Shown here: in pieces, positions 16,076-25,078 of the stretch
Layout: each line of letters starts with the position of its first letter
Numbering within the stretch: the first letter of the stretch is position 1
Source of the DNA: an uncultured Actinomycetes bacterium
GTDB lineage: Bacteria; Actinomycetota; Actinomycetes; S36-B12; CAIYMF01
Assembly (NCBI GenBank): GCA_903918645.1
Contig: CAIXFH010000004.1
Span: 1-49,606 of the forward strand
Length of the DNA: 49,606 nucleotides
Direction: 5' to 3'
Translations under genes and position numbers: made by a program
The notes under the pieces: model-generated
Database searches by the model: none
Told to the model about the DNA's origin: nothing
What the model saw: the letters and a program-made list of their open reading frames with translations, nothing else

Positions 16076-16095
16076 AGCTACGTGCACTGCTAGAA
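16060..16095 (+). repeat. 18-bp tandem duplication spanning a stop codon
   Basis: Two units starting CTAC(T/G)TGCACTGCTAGA follow each other and differ at two positions. The first holds the last codons and TAG stop of the lipoprotein gene; the second supplies a second TAG 18 bases later in the same frame. The C-terminal cysteine codon is thus duplicated together with its stop. Confidence 0.85.
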
Positions 16096-16130
16096 CTCGC
16101 GTGTACGACCTCGGTTGCTAGGCCGGACTG

Positions 16131-17090
16131 CTAGCTGAGCAAATCCCGACCACTTGCAAGGGCGAGCCTGATCGCACCAGTGATCGGCGGCTCAACGCTG
16201 ACTACCGGGATTCCTCGCGGTGCCTGCTCAGCCAGAGTGCTAGTGATGGCTAGCAGAATCAGTGGATCATTCGAGGCCGCGATGCCACCGCCAAGTACCA
16301 CTGGAACGTCGCGATCGAGCAGGCGCAGCCGGGTCAATAGCGAGGCTGCAAGGACTGCGATCTCGGACCCTTGCCGACGGACAAGCTCAGCTGCCACCGC
16401 ATCTCCGGCTGCCGCGAGCGCAAAGACCTCCGGAACTTTCGACCACCATTGTGCTGCGCTCAGGCGCCCGAGATGAACGTCAACGATCACGTCGTGAATC
16501 GAGTTGCGGCCAGTCCACTGCAGGAGTGCGTCTCGAAGTAGTGTCGGTTCGCCGCGACCATCCTCGGCTCGAGCAGCGTGCCAGAGGATGTCCTCAGCGA
16601 TACCGCTACCGCCACCCCAGTCTCCGGATAAGTGGCCAAGAGCAAGGATTCTGGCGACTTCACCATCCGCGCGAATCCCGATTCCATTCATCCCGGTGCC
16701 ACAGATCACCCCGACCGCATTAGGCGACTCGGTGCCAGCGCGCAGCAATGCAAAGACGTCGTTGTCGGCGGTTACTGACCGTGCCCCCCATGAGGTCGCG
16801 CGCAGTCGCGCTGCCATCTCGACTGATTCCTGCGGCAGATCCAGCGCCGTGAGGTAACAGCCAGCGTGGATGACATCACTTGGACTCGAGCCTGCGGCTG
16901 CCATGGCGGCTTGCACCGACTCGTCGAGAACCGTGAGGGCTAAGTCGAGTCCAATTTCGTGGTGTGACGATCCTGGGCCACGGTGCCTACCGAGCACTTC
17001 GCCCGTTTCGACGTCGACGATCGCCACATCGGTCTTGCTGCCACCGCCGTCAATTGCTACGACGACTGGCACACGTGGTTGCTTGGTCAT
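16131..17090 (-). CDS. BadF/BadG-type ATPase, N-acetylglucosamine-kinase-like sugar kinase
   Basis: A 319-residue protein of the ASKHA fold. The phosphate-1 loop DGGGSKTD is at residues 14-21, a CGTGMNGIG-type phosphate-2 loop is near residue 130, GDWGGGSGIAED follows, and a VVLGGGIA adenosine motif lies near residue 275. This pattern matches the BadF/BadG/BcrA ATPase family in the branch annotated as N-acetylglucosamine kinase, which phosphorylates amino sugars with ATP in the cytosol. The ATG overlaps the stop of the GH4 gene by four bases, so the two are coupled. With a GH4 glycosidase and an ABC sugar permease remnant upstream, a role in disaccharide or amino-sugar use is likely; the exact sugar is not determined. 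Confidence 0.8.
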   Translation of the reverse strand: MTKQPRVPVVVAIDGGGSKTDVAIVDVETGEVLGRHRGPGSSHHEIGLDLALTVLDESVQAAMAAAGSSPSDVIHAGCYLTALDLPQESVEMAARLRATSWGARSVTADNDVFALLRAGTESPNAVGVICGTGMNGIGIRADGEVARILALGHLSGDWGGGSGIAEDILWHAARAEDGRGEPTLLRDALLQWTGRNSIHDVIVDVHLGRLSAAQWWSKVPEVFALAAAGDAVAAELVRRQGSEIAVLAASLLTRLRLLDRDVPVVLGGGIAASNDPLILLAITSTLAEQAPRGIPVVSVEPPITGAIRLALASGRDLLS

Positions 17091-18349
17091 CGAGCCCAGC
17101 CAAGGTGTTCTAAATTCCCGGCGATGAGTGAGTCAGCGAGTTGGCAGGCGATGTCGTACTGGCCGATGAGGGGATGCGCCAGTAGCGCTCTGATAACTCG
17201 ATCGCGGCTGCCGTGCAGGGCGGCATCGAGGGCAAGATTCTCGTAGGCCGACACGTGTGCGATGAGCCCTGAGTACAGCGGGTCAAGGGGTGCGACCGGT
17301 CGGGGTGTGGCGCCGTTAGAGGTGACATCGCATGGCACCTCAATGACGGCATCATCAGGAAGGAACTCGAGAGTGCCGTTATTGCGTACATTCGCCACAT
17401 GCATTGCGGCCTGGTCTGGCCCGCCTAGCAAGGATGCGATCAGGGCAACTGCGGCCTCGGAGTAGTAGGCGCCGCCGCGCTGCTCGAGCAAAGCGGGCTT
17501 GGCGACGAGCGCTGGATCCGCGTACATCTCAAGGAGTTCGCGCTCTATCAACTTGACCGCTTCAGCGCGTGTTCCGGTGGCGCGCAGTTCATCGACAACC
17601 TGATCGTGCGCGTAGAAGTACCGCAGGTAATACGACGGGATCGCGCCGAGCAGATCAAGCACTGGCCGAGGGAGTTCGAGTTCGTCGGCCAAGTCGTCGC
17701 TGTGTTCGGCCAGGATTTGGGGCAAGACGTTGGTGCCGTTGACGGTGACATCGCGAATCCAGGTGAGGTGGTTTAGACCTACGTGACCGAGTTCGACTTC
17801 GTTCGGCGCCACATTGAGGTACTGCGCGAAGCGACGTTGGAACCCGATCGCGACGTTGCACAAGCCCACTGCTCGATGCCCATGCTCAAGCAGTGCGCGA
17901 GTGACAATCCCCACCGGATTGGTGAAGTCAACGATCCAGGCGTCGCTGGCCCTCTTGCGCACCGTCTCGGCGATGTCGAGGACGACGGGAACCGTACGCA
18001 TCGCTTTGGCGAGGCCGCCAGCGCCCGTGGTCTCTTGCCCAACGCAGCCACATTCGAGTGGGAACGATTCGTCTCTGGCGCGGGCGTCCTGTCCACCGAC
18101 TCGTAGTTGCAGCAGCACTGCGCTGGCACCTTCGATTGCGGAGTCACGGTCGGAGGTCAGTGACAGTCGCGTTGTCGCACCCCGCTTGTCGAGGATCCGT
18201 TGGGCGAATGCACCGACAACTGCCAGGCGCTCGGTCGCTGGGTCGAACAGCACCAGTTCGGAAACGTCGAGGATGTCGTTAAGCCTTGCCAGCCCGTCAA
18301 CGAGTTCCGGCGTATAGGTCGAGCCGCCTCCGACAACCGTAAGCTTCAC
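17087..18349 (-). CDS. Glycoside hydrolase family 4, 6-phospho-beta-glucosidase-like
   Basis: A 420-residue GH4 enzyme. The N-terminal Rossmann motif (VVGGGSTYTPEL) binds NAD, and the family-specific metal ligands are visible as Cys164 in GLCNVAIG and His194 in GLNHLTW. DFTNPVGIVT around residue 145 is also characteristic. GH4 enzymes cleave glycosides by an oxidation-elimination-addition route using NAD and a divalent metal; the closest subgroup by length and motifs is 6-phospho-beta-glucosidase. The start is GTG at 18349, with its AAGGG binding site lying inside the terminal codons of a permease remnant. Because the upstream transporter is destroyed, its substrate supply is now unclear; the ORF itself is intact. 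Confidence 0.88.
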   Translation of the reverse strand: MKLTVVGGGSTYTPELVDGLARLNDILDVSELVLFDPATERLAVVGAFAQRILDKRGATTRLSLTSDRDSAIEGASAVLLQLRVGGQDARARDESFPLECGCVGQETTGAGGLAKAMRTVPVVLDIAETVRKRASDAWIVDFTNPVGIVTRALLEHGHRAVGLCNVAIGFQRRFAQYLNVAPNEVELGHVGLNHLTWIRDVTVNGTNVLPQILAEHSDDLADELELPRPVLDLLGAIPSYYLRYFYAHDQVVDELRATGTRAEAVKLIERELLEMYADPALVAKPALLEQRGGAYYSEAAVALIASLLGGPDQAAMHVANVRNNGTLEFLPDDAVIEVPCDVTSNGATPRPVAPLDPLYSGLIAHVSAYENLALDAALHGSRDRVIRALLAHPLIGQYDIACQLADSLIAGNLEHLGWAR

Positions 18350-18353
18350 GCGC

Positions 18354-18626
18354 TCAACCCTTCACGCCGGTAAGAGTGATGCCTTCGACGAAAACCTTCT
18401 GGGCGAAGAAGAAGACGACGAGTACGGGCCGCATCGCTAGCAGCGTGGCTTCCATCGTCAGATTCCACCGCACTTGGTACAGGTTACGGCCGAGTCCACT
18501 CCGTAAGGAGATCGGCGAGTTGTTGGGATTATCGATGGTTTGCAGGACCGGACAGTAGACGTCATTCCATCACAGGAGCAGCATGGACAGCGCGGTTGTC
18601 GCGATACCGGGCGTGGCCGTCGGCGG
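18354..18626 (-). pseudogene. Remnant of a sugar ABC transporter permease (MalG/UgpE type), C-terminal end
   Basis: Read on the minus strand, this stretch translates into the familiar end of a carbohydrate ABC permease: PGIATTAL, then WNDVY, DNPNNSPISLRSGL, VRWNLTMEA, RPVLVVFFFAQKVFVEGITLTGVKG and a normal stop at 18354-18356. An in-frame TGA at 18570-18572 interrupts it just before the WND segment, and everything upstream of PGIATT is missing, replaced by the 3' end of the alcohol dehydrogenase gene. About 88 codons remain of a usual 270-300. The remnant still carries the ribosome binding site of the GH4 gene, which may explain its survival. It shows that the GH4 and kinase genes once formed the tail of an ABC sugar-uptake operon. 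Confidence 0.85.
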
Positions 18627-19712
18627 TCAGAGGATGACGACCGAGCGAAGTACTTCACCGCGGTGCATCTTGTCGAACGCCGCCTCGACATCGACGAGCC
18701 CGATCTCCTCTGAGACAAAGCGGTCGAGTGGTAGGCGCCCCTGCATGTACAGGTCGATCAGCATCGGGAAGTCACGAGCGGGCAGGCAGTCGCCGTACCA
18801 ACTCGACTTGAGCGACCCACCACGACCGAAGACGTCGATGAGTGGGAGTTCGAGGCGGGCTGCTGGGTCGGGTACGCCGACCAGGACGACAGTTCCGGCT
18901 AGGTCGCGCGCGTAGAAGGCGGTCTCGTACGTTTCGGGACGGCCGACGGCATCGACAACGACGTCAGCGCCGTGCCCATCGGTGAGTTCGCGAATCGCGT
19001 CAACGGCATTGCGCTCACGAGAGTTGACGGTGTGGGTCGCGCCGAAGTCCTTGGCCCACGCCAACTTACGGTCGTCGATATCGACCCCGATGATGATGCG
19101 AGCTCCGGCCAGACGAGCTCCCGCGATGGCTGCATCACCCACGCCGCCGCACCCGATTACCGCAACGGAGTCTCCACGGGAGACGTTTCCGGTGTTGAGC
19201 GTGGCACCGAGGCCAGCCATCACGCCACAGCCGAGTAGGCCCGCCACCTGAGGTGAGGCGGCGCGGTCGACCTTCGTGCATTGGCCGGCGGCAACCAGGG
19301 TCTTGTCGGCGAAGGCTCCGATGCCCAATGCTGGGCTCAGCGCGGTTCCATCTTCGAGGGTCATCGGCTGGCGAGCGTTGTGGGTGTTGAAGCAGTACCA
19401 CGGCCGGCCGCGTCGGCAGGCGCGGCAGTCGCCGCATACGGCACGCCAGTTCAGGATCACATAGTCACCTGGCGCTAGGTGGGTGACGTCATCGCCGACG
19501 GCTTCGACATAACCTGCGGCCTCGTGGCCAAGTAGGAACGGGAAACTATCGTTGATCGCACCTTCGCGATAGTGCAGGTCTGTGTGGCAGACACCGCACG
19601 CGGCGATGCGCACCTTGGCCTCGCCTGGGCCGGGGTCGGGGATGACGATGGTTTCCAGGGTGACGGGGGCACCCTTCTCGCGAGCAACGACTCCGCGCAC
19701 ATTCTCCGACAC
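18627..19712 (-). CDS. mscR: S-(hydroxymethyl)mycothiol dehydrogenase (formaldehyde detoxification)
   Basis: A 361-residue zinc-dependent medium-chain alcohol dehydrogenase. The catalytic zinc ligands are visible in CGVCHTDLH (Cys42) and LLGHEAAG; the structural zinc site is [16 protein letters not shown] Rossmann motif ([11 protein letters not shown]) binds NAD. Sequence and length match the mycothiol-dependent formaldehyde dehydrogenase/nitrosomycothiol reductase group of actinobacteria, which oxidises the formaldehyde-mycothiol adduct. The start is GTG at 19712 with GGAAGG upstream. The C-terminus (VLRSVVIL) is complete, and the stop codon directly abuts the permease remnant. A homocysteine S-methyltransferase-like gene lies 98 bases upstream on the same strand, a plausible one-carbon link. 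Confidence 0.85.
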   Translation of the reverse strand: MSENVRGVVAREKGAPVTLETIVIPDPGPGEAKVRIAACGVCHTDLHYREGAINDSFPFLLGHEAAGYVEAVGDDVTHLAPGDYVILNWRAVCGDCRACRRGRPWYCFNTHNARQPMTLEDGTALSPALGIGAFADKTLVAAGQCTKVDRAASPQVAGLLGCGVMAGLGATLNTGNVSRGDSVAVIGCGGVGDAAIAGARLAGARIIIGVDIDDRKLAWAKDFGATHTVNSRERNAVDAIRELTDGHGADVVVDAVGRPETYETAFYARDLAGTVVLVGVPDPAARLELPLIDVFGRGGSLKSSWYGDCLPARDFPMLIDLYMQGRLPLDRFVSEEIGLVDVEAAFDKMHRGEVLRSVVIL

Positions 19713-19810
19713 GACACTGCCTTCCGATTCGCAGACGACTGACTCGTCGACAGCCTAGGAGGCCGGGCCTGAGGTGGGTGCTGCGCCCCGGAGGGCCCAG
19801 GATTATGCGA

Positions 19811-20695
19811 TCAGCCGGAGATCAAAGATTCGTGCATGCGGTCCAGATGCGCATGAGTCGAGCCGCAGCAGCCGCCGATGATGTCGATCCCCAAGTCGCG
19901 CAGGGCGATCGTGTGTTGAGCCATGGTGTCGGGATCGGCGTCGTACAGGAAGCGATCCCCGACCAGGTGTGGCAAGCCAGCATTCGATTGAGCCACCAGC
20001 AGGAGGCCTTCGGGGCGCACGGCCACCATCGCGGCCATGATCTCCTCCATCTCCCCTGGCCCGCGACCGCAGTTGGCGCCGACTCCAGCAACGCCGAGTT
20101 CCGCGATTGCCGCTACCGCCTGCGCCGGGGTCACGCCCATCATGGTTCGCAGTTTCGTGTCGAAACTAAGGGTGACAAGTACGGGGAGCTCGGGTGCCAC
20201 GACGCCCGCTGCTCGCACTGCCGCTGCAACCTCGTCGAGGTCGCTCATCGTTTCGATCAAGACGAGGTCGATACCGCCGGCAACGAGTCCGCGAAGTTGT
20301 TCTTCAAACAGTGCCTGCGCGTCGTCGGGGGTGAGAATGCCCATGGGTTCGAGCAATTCACCAGACGGGCCAATGTCACCAGCGACGAGCGCGCCGAACG
20401 GTTCGGCTGCTCGCCTGGCAATCTCCGCACCAGCTCGGTTGAGCTCCTCCACGCGCTCGCCGAGTCCGTGCATGTCCAAGCGTGGACGGGATCCACCGAA
20501 GGTGTTGGTGGTGACAATGTCAGCCCCAGCCTCGAGGTAGCCCGTGTGGATTGCGATCACGGCGTCCGCGTTCTCGACGTTCCAGAGTTCGCCAGCTCCA
20601 CCTGGTTCGATTCCCGCGTCTTGCAGCATTGTTCCCATCGCTCCGTCGAACAGGAGGTGGTTACTGGCGGCGAGTCGATCGGTGAGTGCGCTCAT
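19811..20695 (-). CDS. Homocysteine S-methyltransferase family protein
   Basis: A 294-residue protein made only of the homocysteine-binding barrel found in betaine-homocysteine methyltransferases and in the N-terminus of MetH. The start LLFDGAMGTML is typical, TTNTFGG follows near residue 65, and the zinc-binding cysteines are in GANCG and GGCCGS. There is no cobalamin or folate domain. The enzyme would move a methyl group from an unknown donor to homocysteine or a related thiol. The ATG at 20695 is chosen because TACGGT (20702-20707 on the other strand) lies six bases before it, fitting a leaderless mRNA; a GTG 36 bases upstream is the alternative. The mycothiol dehydrogenase gene is downstream. 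Confidence 0.82.
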   Translation of the reverse strand: MSALTDRLAASNHLLFDGAMGTMLQDAGIEPGGAGELWNVENADAVIAIHTGYLEAGADIVTTNTFGGSRPRLDMHGLGERVEELNRAGAEIARRAAEPFGALVAGDIGPSGELLEPMGILTPDDAQALFEEQLRGLVAGGIDLVLIETMSDLDEVAAAVRAAGVVAPELPVLVTLSFDTKLRTMMGVTPAQAVAAIAELGVAGVGANCGRGPGEMEEIMAAMVAVRPEGLLLVAQSNAGLPHLVGDRFLYDADPDTMAQHTIALRDLGIDIIGGCCGSTHAHLDRMHESLISG

Positions 20696-20897
20696 GACAG
20701 AACCGTAGAGGACATCCCCTGGCCTGGTCACCTCTCGCCAGGGCCAAAGTGACCCGTCTCACGCTGTTCCACCTGCGGTTGCGAGTGCTTGATCACTAGC
20801 TCGTTTGCTTGCAGGCACATGAAATCCTTTGCTAGCGTTCGCGGGTCACCCAACTGGGAGACATTTTTTTATCACCTGCGGCGCACTAGGAGTCACG

Positions 20898-21281
20898 ATG
20901 AGTTTTGGCCAGGCAGTTACGACATGTCTGCAGAAGTACGTTGGCTTCAGTGGCCGGGCCCGGCGTAGCGAGTACTGGTACTTCGTCCTGTTCGCGATCA
21001 TCGTTGCGATCATCGCGGCCGTTCTTGACGGCGTCTTCAACTTGCGCACAGTGAGCGCGGCTGGTCAGAAAACTGGGTGGATATCGGTCATCGCTGGCCT
21101 CGCTTTGGTTCTGCCGAGCATCGCCGTCACCATGCGACGTCTGCACGACACTGGCCGCTCAGGTTGGTGGTGGCTCGTTTCCGCGCTCTGCGGCATCGGC
21201 GCGATCATTGTGTTCTTCTTCTGCCTTGGCGATAGCCAGTCCGGCGACAACGCATACGGCGCCAACCCCAAGAACGCCTGA
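20898..21281 (+). CDS. DUF805 family membrane protein
   Basis: A 127-residue protein with the DUF805 signature: an N-terminal amphipathic part, GRARRSEYWYF before the first membrane helix, a VTMRRLHDTGRSGWWWL segment, and a final helix ending in FFFCLGD. There are about four membrane helices. The function of the family is unknown. The ATG at 20898 is preferred over an in-frame start at 20829 because AGGAG is placed correctly and homology begins there. It is convergent with the IclR gene, their stops only one base apart. The 200 bases upstream contain a run of seven T residues near 20865 but no clear promoter. Confidence 0.85.
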   Translation: MSFGQAVTTCLQKYVGFSGRARRSEYWYFVLFAIIVAIIAAVLDGVFNLRTVSAAGQKTGWISVIAGLALVLPSIAVTMRRLHDTGRSGWWWLVSALCGIGAIIVFFFCLGDSQSGDNAYGANPKNA

Positions 21282-21282
21282 T

Positions 21283-22056
21283 CTAGCGGGTTCGGGGGCG
21301 TCGTCCCGATATCCGATTCGTCACCGCCTCGGCGGCCGCCACTACGGCGGCTCCGAGGCGGTCGCGTTTTCCGCCGACAACAGCGTCCGTGAAAGTCACC
21401 GAGACCGAGGCAAGCGGCCGGCCTCCGTGGTCGAACACGCAGGCAGCAACCGACGCGAAGCCGAGGGTCACCTCACCGACTTCGTTAGCCCAGCCTCGCT
21501 CGCGCTCGACCCTGAGTCGTTCGCGCAATTCGCGCAGTGATGATGGACCTGCCGAGGTTCGATGTGAGAAGGCCACACTTGATGGATACAGCGCGCGCAC
21601 CTGCGCTGCTGGTAGGTGAGCAAGCATGGCTCTGCCGCTGGCAGTGAGATGAGCTGGGAGCCGCACCCCGATGTCGGTGATCAGGGTCAGCGCAGTTTGC
21701 GGTTGCTCCTTAAGCAGGTACACGGTCTCTGATCCCTGCAGGATGCCCAGGTGCGCGGTCTGGGTCGTTTCGCGCACGAGTTGGGCAAGAACTGGTCGGG
21801 CCAAACGTTCCAGGGGCTCGTGCCGTAGATAGGCCGAACCGATCTCGAATGCTGCGACCCCTAAACCGTAGGTCCGTTCCTCAGGGAAGTGCACGATGAA
21901 GTCGGCGTCACCGAGTTCGTTCAGCAGGTGGTATGTCGTCGATCGTGGGATGCCAACATCGCGCGCGATCGCCGCCGCACCTACCGGCCCTGGACGTGAG
22001 GCCAGGTAGCTCAAGATCGCCAAAGTCTGCCGTGCGGCGGGCACCTTGCCGACCAT
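21283..22056 (-). CDS. IclR-family regulator, probable regulator of histidine utilisation
   Basis: A 257-residue protein. The N-terminal winged helix-turn-helix (about 5-70) includes [21 protein letters not shown], and the effector domain (about 80-250) includes [13 protein letters not shown] and the usual C-terminal serine/threonine-rich part. The ATG at 22056 has GAGGTG upstream; longer in-frame extensions run into the divergent hutU leader and are not real. It is divergently transcribed from hutU with 139 bases between, where two perfect inverted repeats lie, so local control of hutUIH is the natural reading. The effector (histidine, urocanate or other) cannot be told. Confidence 0.88.
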   Translation of the reverse strand: MVGKVPAARQTLAILSYLASRPGPVGAAAIARDVGIPRSTTYHLLNELGDADFIVHFPEERTYGLGVAAFEIGSAYLRHEPLERLARPVLAQLVRETTQTAHLGILQGSETVYLLKEQPQTALTLITDIGVRLPAHLTASGRAMLAHLPAAQVRALYPSSVAFSHRTSAGPSSLRELRERLRVERERGWANEVGEVTLGFASVAACVFDHGGRPLASVSVTFTDAVVGGKRDRLGAAVVAAAEAVTNRISGRRPRTR

Positions 22057-22195
22057 GCTCACCTCAGTCACATTGTCTGGGATTACAGACGCTAACGCGC
22101 ACCGGGTACCTGCGCAATACAGGTGGAACCGCTGGAATGTGCACATGGCCGAGTCGGCTCGACTCGGTGGCTGCGCTGCATCCTCAGGAGTTGTC
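22057..22195. promoter_or_regulatory. Divergent hut/IclR control region with two palindromes
   Basis: ATGTGCACAT (22137-22146) is a perfect palindrome, and CCGAGTCGGCTCGACTCGG (22149-22167) has perfect eight-base arms around a three-base centre. Both lie 30-60 bases before the hutU start and 80-110 bases from the IclR start. They are candidate IclR operators, or the second could form an mRNA hairpin. The binding site CAGGAG of hutU is at 22185-22190. I cannot place -35/-10 elements with confidence. Confidence 0.5.
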
Positions 22196-23872
22196 ATGAC
22201 CATCACCCCTTCTGTGCCCGGCCCCCGTCCCGTACGTGCCGCCCGAGGCACCGAGCTCAGCACTTTGGGCTGGCCGCAGGAGGCCGCGCTGCGTATGTTG
22301 CAGAACAACCTCGACCCTGAGGTCGCCGAGCATCCCGACAAGCTGGTTGTATACGGCGGCACGGGAAAGGCGGCCCGCGACTGGGCGTCCTTTGATGCAC
22401 TCGAGCGCACGCTACGCACCCTTAAAGGCGACGAGACCATGCTCGTCCAGAGTGGTCGTCCGGTCGGAGTCTTCACAACCCATGAGTGGGCCCCGCGTGT
22501 CCTACTCGCGAACTCCAATCTGGTCGGCGATTGGGCCAACTGGGAGGAGTTTCGACGCCTCGAGCACCTTGGCCTCACGATGTATGGACAGATGACCGCA
22601 GGCTCGTGGATCTACATCGGTACTCAGGGCATCTTGCAGGGCACCTTCGAGACGTTCGCGGCGGTTGCTGAGCAGCACTTCAACGGCACTCTTGCCGGAA
22701 CGATCACCTTGACCGCAGGGGTTGGCGGGATGGGCGGCGCACAGCCGCTTGCCGTAACCATGAACGACGGTGTCGCGATCTGTATCGATTGTGATCCCTC
22801 GCGCATCGCGCGACGCATCGATCACGGATATCTCGACGTCCTCGCCCGCAACATCGATCATGCGCTCGAGCTCGCGGTGCAGGCTCGTGATGCGCGCAAC
22901 GGCCTGTCGATCGGGCTGCTCGGCAACGCCGCAGACCTTCTGCCGCAATTCCTTGCGATGGATGCGCCCATCGATATCGTCACCGATCAGACCTCGGCTC
23001 ATGACCCGCTGTCATACCTGCCGCAGGGCATCGACTTCGACGACATGGAGGCCTATGCCAAGAAGGACCCAGCAGAATTCACTAACCGCGCGCGCGAATC
23101 GATGGCCAGGCATGTCGAGGCAATGGTCGGATTCATGGACAAGGGTGCCCAGGTGTTCGACTACGGAAACTCGATTCGTGGTGAGGCCAAGATCGCTGGA
23201 TATGCTCGCGCTTTCGACTTCCCCGGCTTTGTGCCCGCCTACATTCGCCCGCTCTTCAGTGAAGGCAAAGGGCCATTCCGCTGGGCAGCGCTTTCGGGAG
23301 ATCCAGCCGACATCGCCGCTACTGACCGCGCAATCTTGGAGTTGTTCCCCGACAACGCCAACCTGCAGCGTTGGATCCCGTTAGCCCAAGAGCGCGTGCA
23401 CTTTCAGGGGCTCCCGGCTCGCATCTGTTGGCTCGGTTATGGCGAACGTCATCTCGCTGGTCTTCGCTTCAACGAGATGGTTGCCTCGGGCGAACTGAAG
23501 GCTCCGATCGTGATCGGCCGCGATCACCTCGACTGTGGATCGGTTGCCTCTCCATATCGGGAGACCGAGTCGATGCTCGATGGCTCGGATGCCATTGCCG
23601 ACTGGCCCCTGCTCAATGCGATGGTCAACGTCGCATCGGGTGCGTCGTGGGTGTCGATTCACCATGGTGGTGGGGTCGGAATTGGTCGTTCGATTCACGC
23701 AGGTCAGGTCGCGGTGGCCGATGGGACCGACTTGGCTGCGCAGAAGTTGGAGCGCGTATTGACCAACGATCCTGGTATGGGTGTCATTCGGCACGTCGAC
23801 GCGGGCTATGAACGCGCGACCGAGGTCGCCGATGAGCGTGGCGTGCGCATCCCTATGCGCGAGCATGTCTGA
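22196..23872 (+). CDS. hutU: Urocanate hydratase
   Basis: A 558-residue protein, the normal length for urocanase. It turns urocanate into imidazolone propionate, the second step of histidine breakdown, using tightly bound NAD. Conserved stretches are clear: [14 protein letters not shown] near the N-terminus, [12 protein letters not shown], the glycine-rich NAD loop [14 protein letters not shown], and [10 protein letters not shown] and HHGGGVGIG towards the end. The ATG at 22196 has CAGGAG five bases upstream; a longer frame starting at 22046 is rejected because that part is the divergent promoter. The stop overlaps the hutI start by eight bases, so the two genes are translationally coupled. 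Confidence 0.96.
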   Translation: MTITPSVPGPRPVRAARGTELSTLGWPQEAALRMLQNNLDPEVAEHPDKLVVYGGTGKAARDWASFDALERTLRTLKGDETMLVQSGRPVGVFTTHEWAPRVLLANSNLVGDWANWEEFRRLEHLGLTMYGQMTAGSWIYIGTQGILQGTFETFAAVAEQHFNGTLAGTITLTAGVGGMGGAQPLAVTMNDGVAICIDCDPSRIARRIDHGYLDVLARNIDHALELAVQARDARNGLSIGLLGNAADLLPQFLAMDAPIDIVTDQTSAHDPLSYLPQGIDFDDMEAYAKKDPAEFTNRARESMARHVEAMVGFMDKGAQVFDYGNSIRGEAKIAGYARAFDFPGFVPAYIRPLFSEGKGPFRWAALSGDPADIAATDRAILELFPDNANLQRWIPLAQERVHFQGLPARICWLGYGERHLAGLRFNEMVASGELKAPIVIGRDHLDCGSVASPYRETESMLDGSDAIADWPLLNAMVNVASGASWVSIHHGGGVGIGRSIHAGQVAVADGTDLAAQKLERVLTNDPGMGVIRHVDAGYERATEVADERGVRIPMREHV

Positions 23873-25052
23873 CGTGAGCCCTTCGCTGCTCGTCGACAAC
23901 ATCGGCGAACTCGTCACCAACGACCCGCACGTTGGGGCGTCGACGCTCGGCATCATTCGCGATGCCGCAGTGCTGGTCATCGACGGCAGCGTTGCCTGGA
24001 TAGGCAAGTCTGGCCAAGCACCGGCAGCCGATGACGTCGTGCGCGTCGATGCTGCGGGCTCCGCGGTGATCCCTGGCTTCGTCGACAGTCACGGTCACTT
24101 GGTGTTCGCTGGTGATCGGGCCAACGAGTTCGCAGCTCGGATGGCGGGGCAGGCATACAGTGCCGGCGGGATTGCCTCCACCGTGCGTGCCACTCGTTCG
24201 GCCACGGATGCCGAACTCGAAGCAAACGTCGTTCGCCTTGTCACTGAAGCGAATGCGAGCGGCACCACCACTGTCGAATGCAAGTCCGGCTATGGCTTGT
24301 CGGTGCACGATGAGGCGCGTTCCCTGAGAGCGGCGGTGGGTCACACCGATGAGATCACCTATCTCGGGGCGCATGTGGTGCCAGCCGATTTCATCGGGCG
24401 TGCTGACGACTACGTGGCGCTCGTGGTGGGCGAGATGCTCGACGTCTGCGCGCCGCTAGCTGGCTGGATCGACGTGTTCTGCGACCGCGGCGCGTTCGAC
24501 GTAGATCAGGCGCGAGCCATCTTGCAAGCAGGAATGGAGCGGGGCTTGCGACCGCGCATTCACGCCAACCAGTTGCAGCACGGCCCAGGGGTACAACTCG
24601 CAGTTGAGCTCGATGCTGCATCGGCCGATCACGTCACACATCTCGACGATGCCGACATCGATGCGCTCGCCGGATCGAACACCGTCGCAACGTTGTTACC
24701 CGGTGCCGAGTTCTCCACGCGATCGGCATACCCCGACGCACGTCGCCTACTAGATGCGGGTGTAACGGTTGCACTTGCAGCTGACTGCAATCCAGGTTCG
24801 AGCTACACCACGAACATGCCGTTCTGCATCGCGCTGGCAGTCCGTGACATGCGGATGACTCCTGGCCAGGCAGTGTGGTCGGCTACCGCAGGTGGAGCCC
24901 GCGCGCTTCGTCGTACCGATGTCGGTTCACTGCTCGTTGGTTCGCGCGGCGACCTAGTGATCCTTGATGCGCCAAGTCACATTCACCTTGCCTACCGCCC
25001 CGGAGTTCCACTCGTGCGCCAGGTTTGGCGTGCGGGTGTGGCTGTGCACTGA
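23865..25052 (+). CDS. hutI: Imidazolonepropionase
   Basis: A 395-residue metal-dependent amidohydrolase that opens imidazolone propionate to N-formimino-L-glutamate, the third step of histidine breakdown. Metal-binding features are visible: [16 protein letters not shown] near residue 60, ECKSGYGL, a HANQLQ segment, ASADHVTHL, and [15 protein letters not shown] near residue 305. The ATG at 23865 lies inside the end of hutU and gives a normal N-terminus. The stop is 26 bases before the hutH start. No formiminoglutamate hydrolase or deiminase gene follows, so the last steps must be encoded elsewhere. Confidence 0.95.
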   Translation: MSDVSPSLLVDNIGELVTNDPHVGASTLGIIRDAAVLVIDGSVAWIGKSGQAPAADDVVRVDAAGSAVIPGFVDSHGHLVFAGDRANEFAARMAGQAYSAGGIASTVRATRSATDAELEANVVRLVTEANASGTTTVECKSGYGLSVHDEARSLRAAVGHTDEITYLGAHVVPADFIGRADDYVALVVGEMLDVCAPLAGWIDVFCDRGAFDVDQARAILQAGMERGLRPRIHANQLQHGPGVQLAVELDAASADHVTHLDDADIDALAGSNTVATLLPGAEFSTRSAYPDARRLLDAGVTVALAADCNPGSSYTTNMPFCIALAVRDMRMTPGQAVWSATAGGARALRRTDVGSLLVGSRGDLVILDAPSHIHLAYRPGVPLVRQVWRAGVAVH

Positions 25053-25078
25053 TCCATGATGACGACCAAGGAGTCCCA

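Noticed and set aside
19778-20752. Long 324-codon frame on the plus strand opposite the methyltransferase
   Set aside because: It is the shadow of a well-supported minus-strand gene; its translation resembles no family and shows no domain motifs.
20829-20897. N-terminal extension of the DUF805 gene
   Set aside because: A good ribosome binding site and the family start are at 20898; the extension is upstream sequence.
22057-22578. Upstream extension of the IclR frame into hutU
   Set aside because: It runs through the divergent promoter and hutU coding sequence; AGGTG-type site supports 22056.
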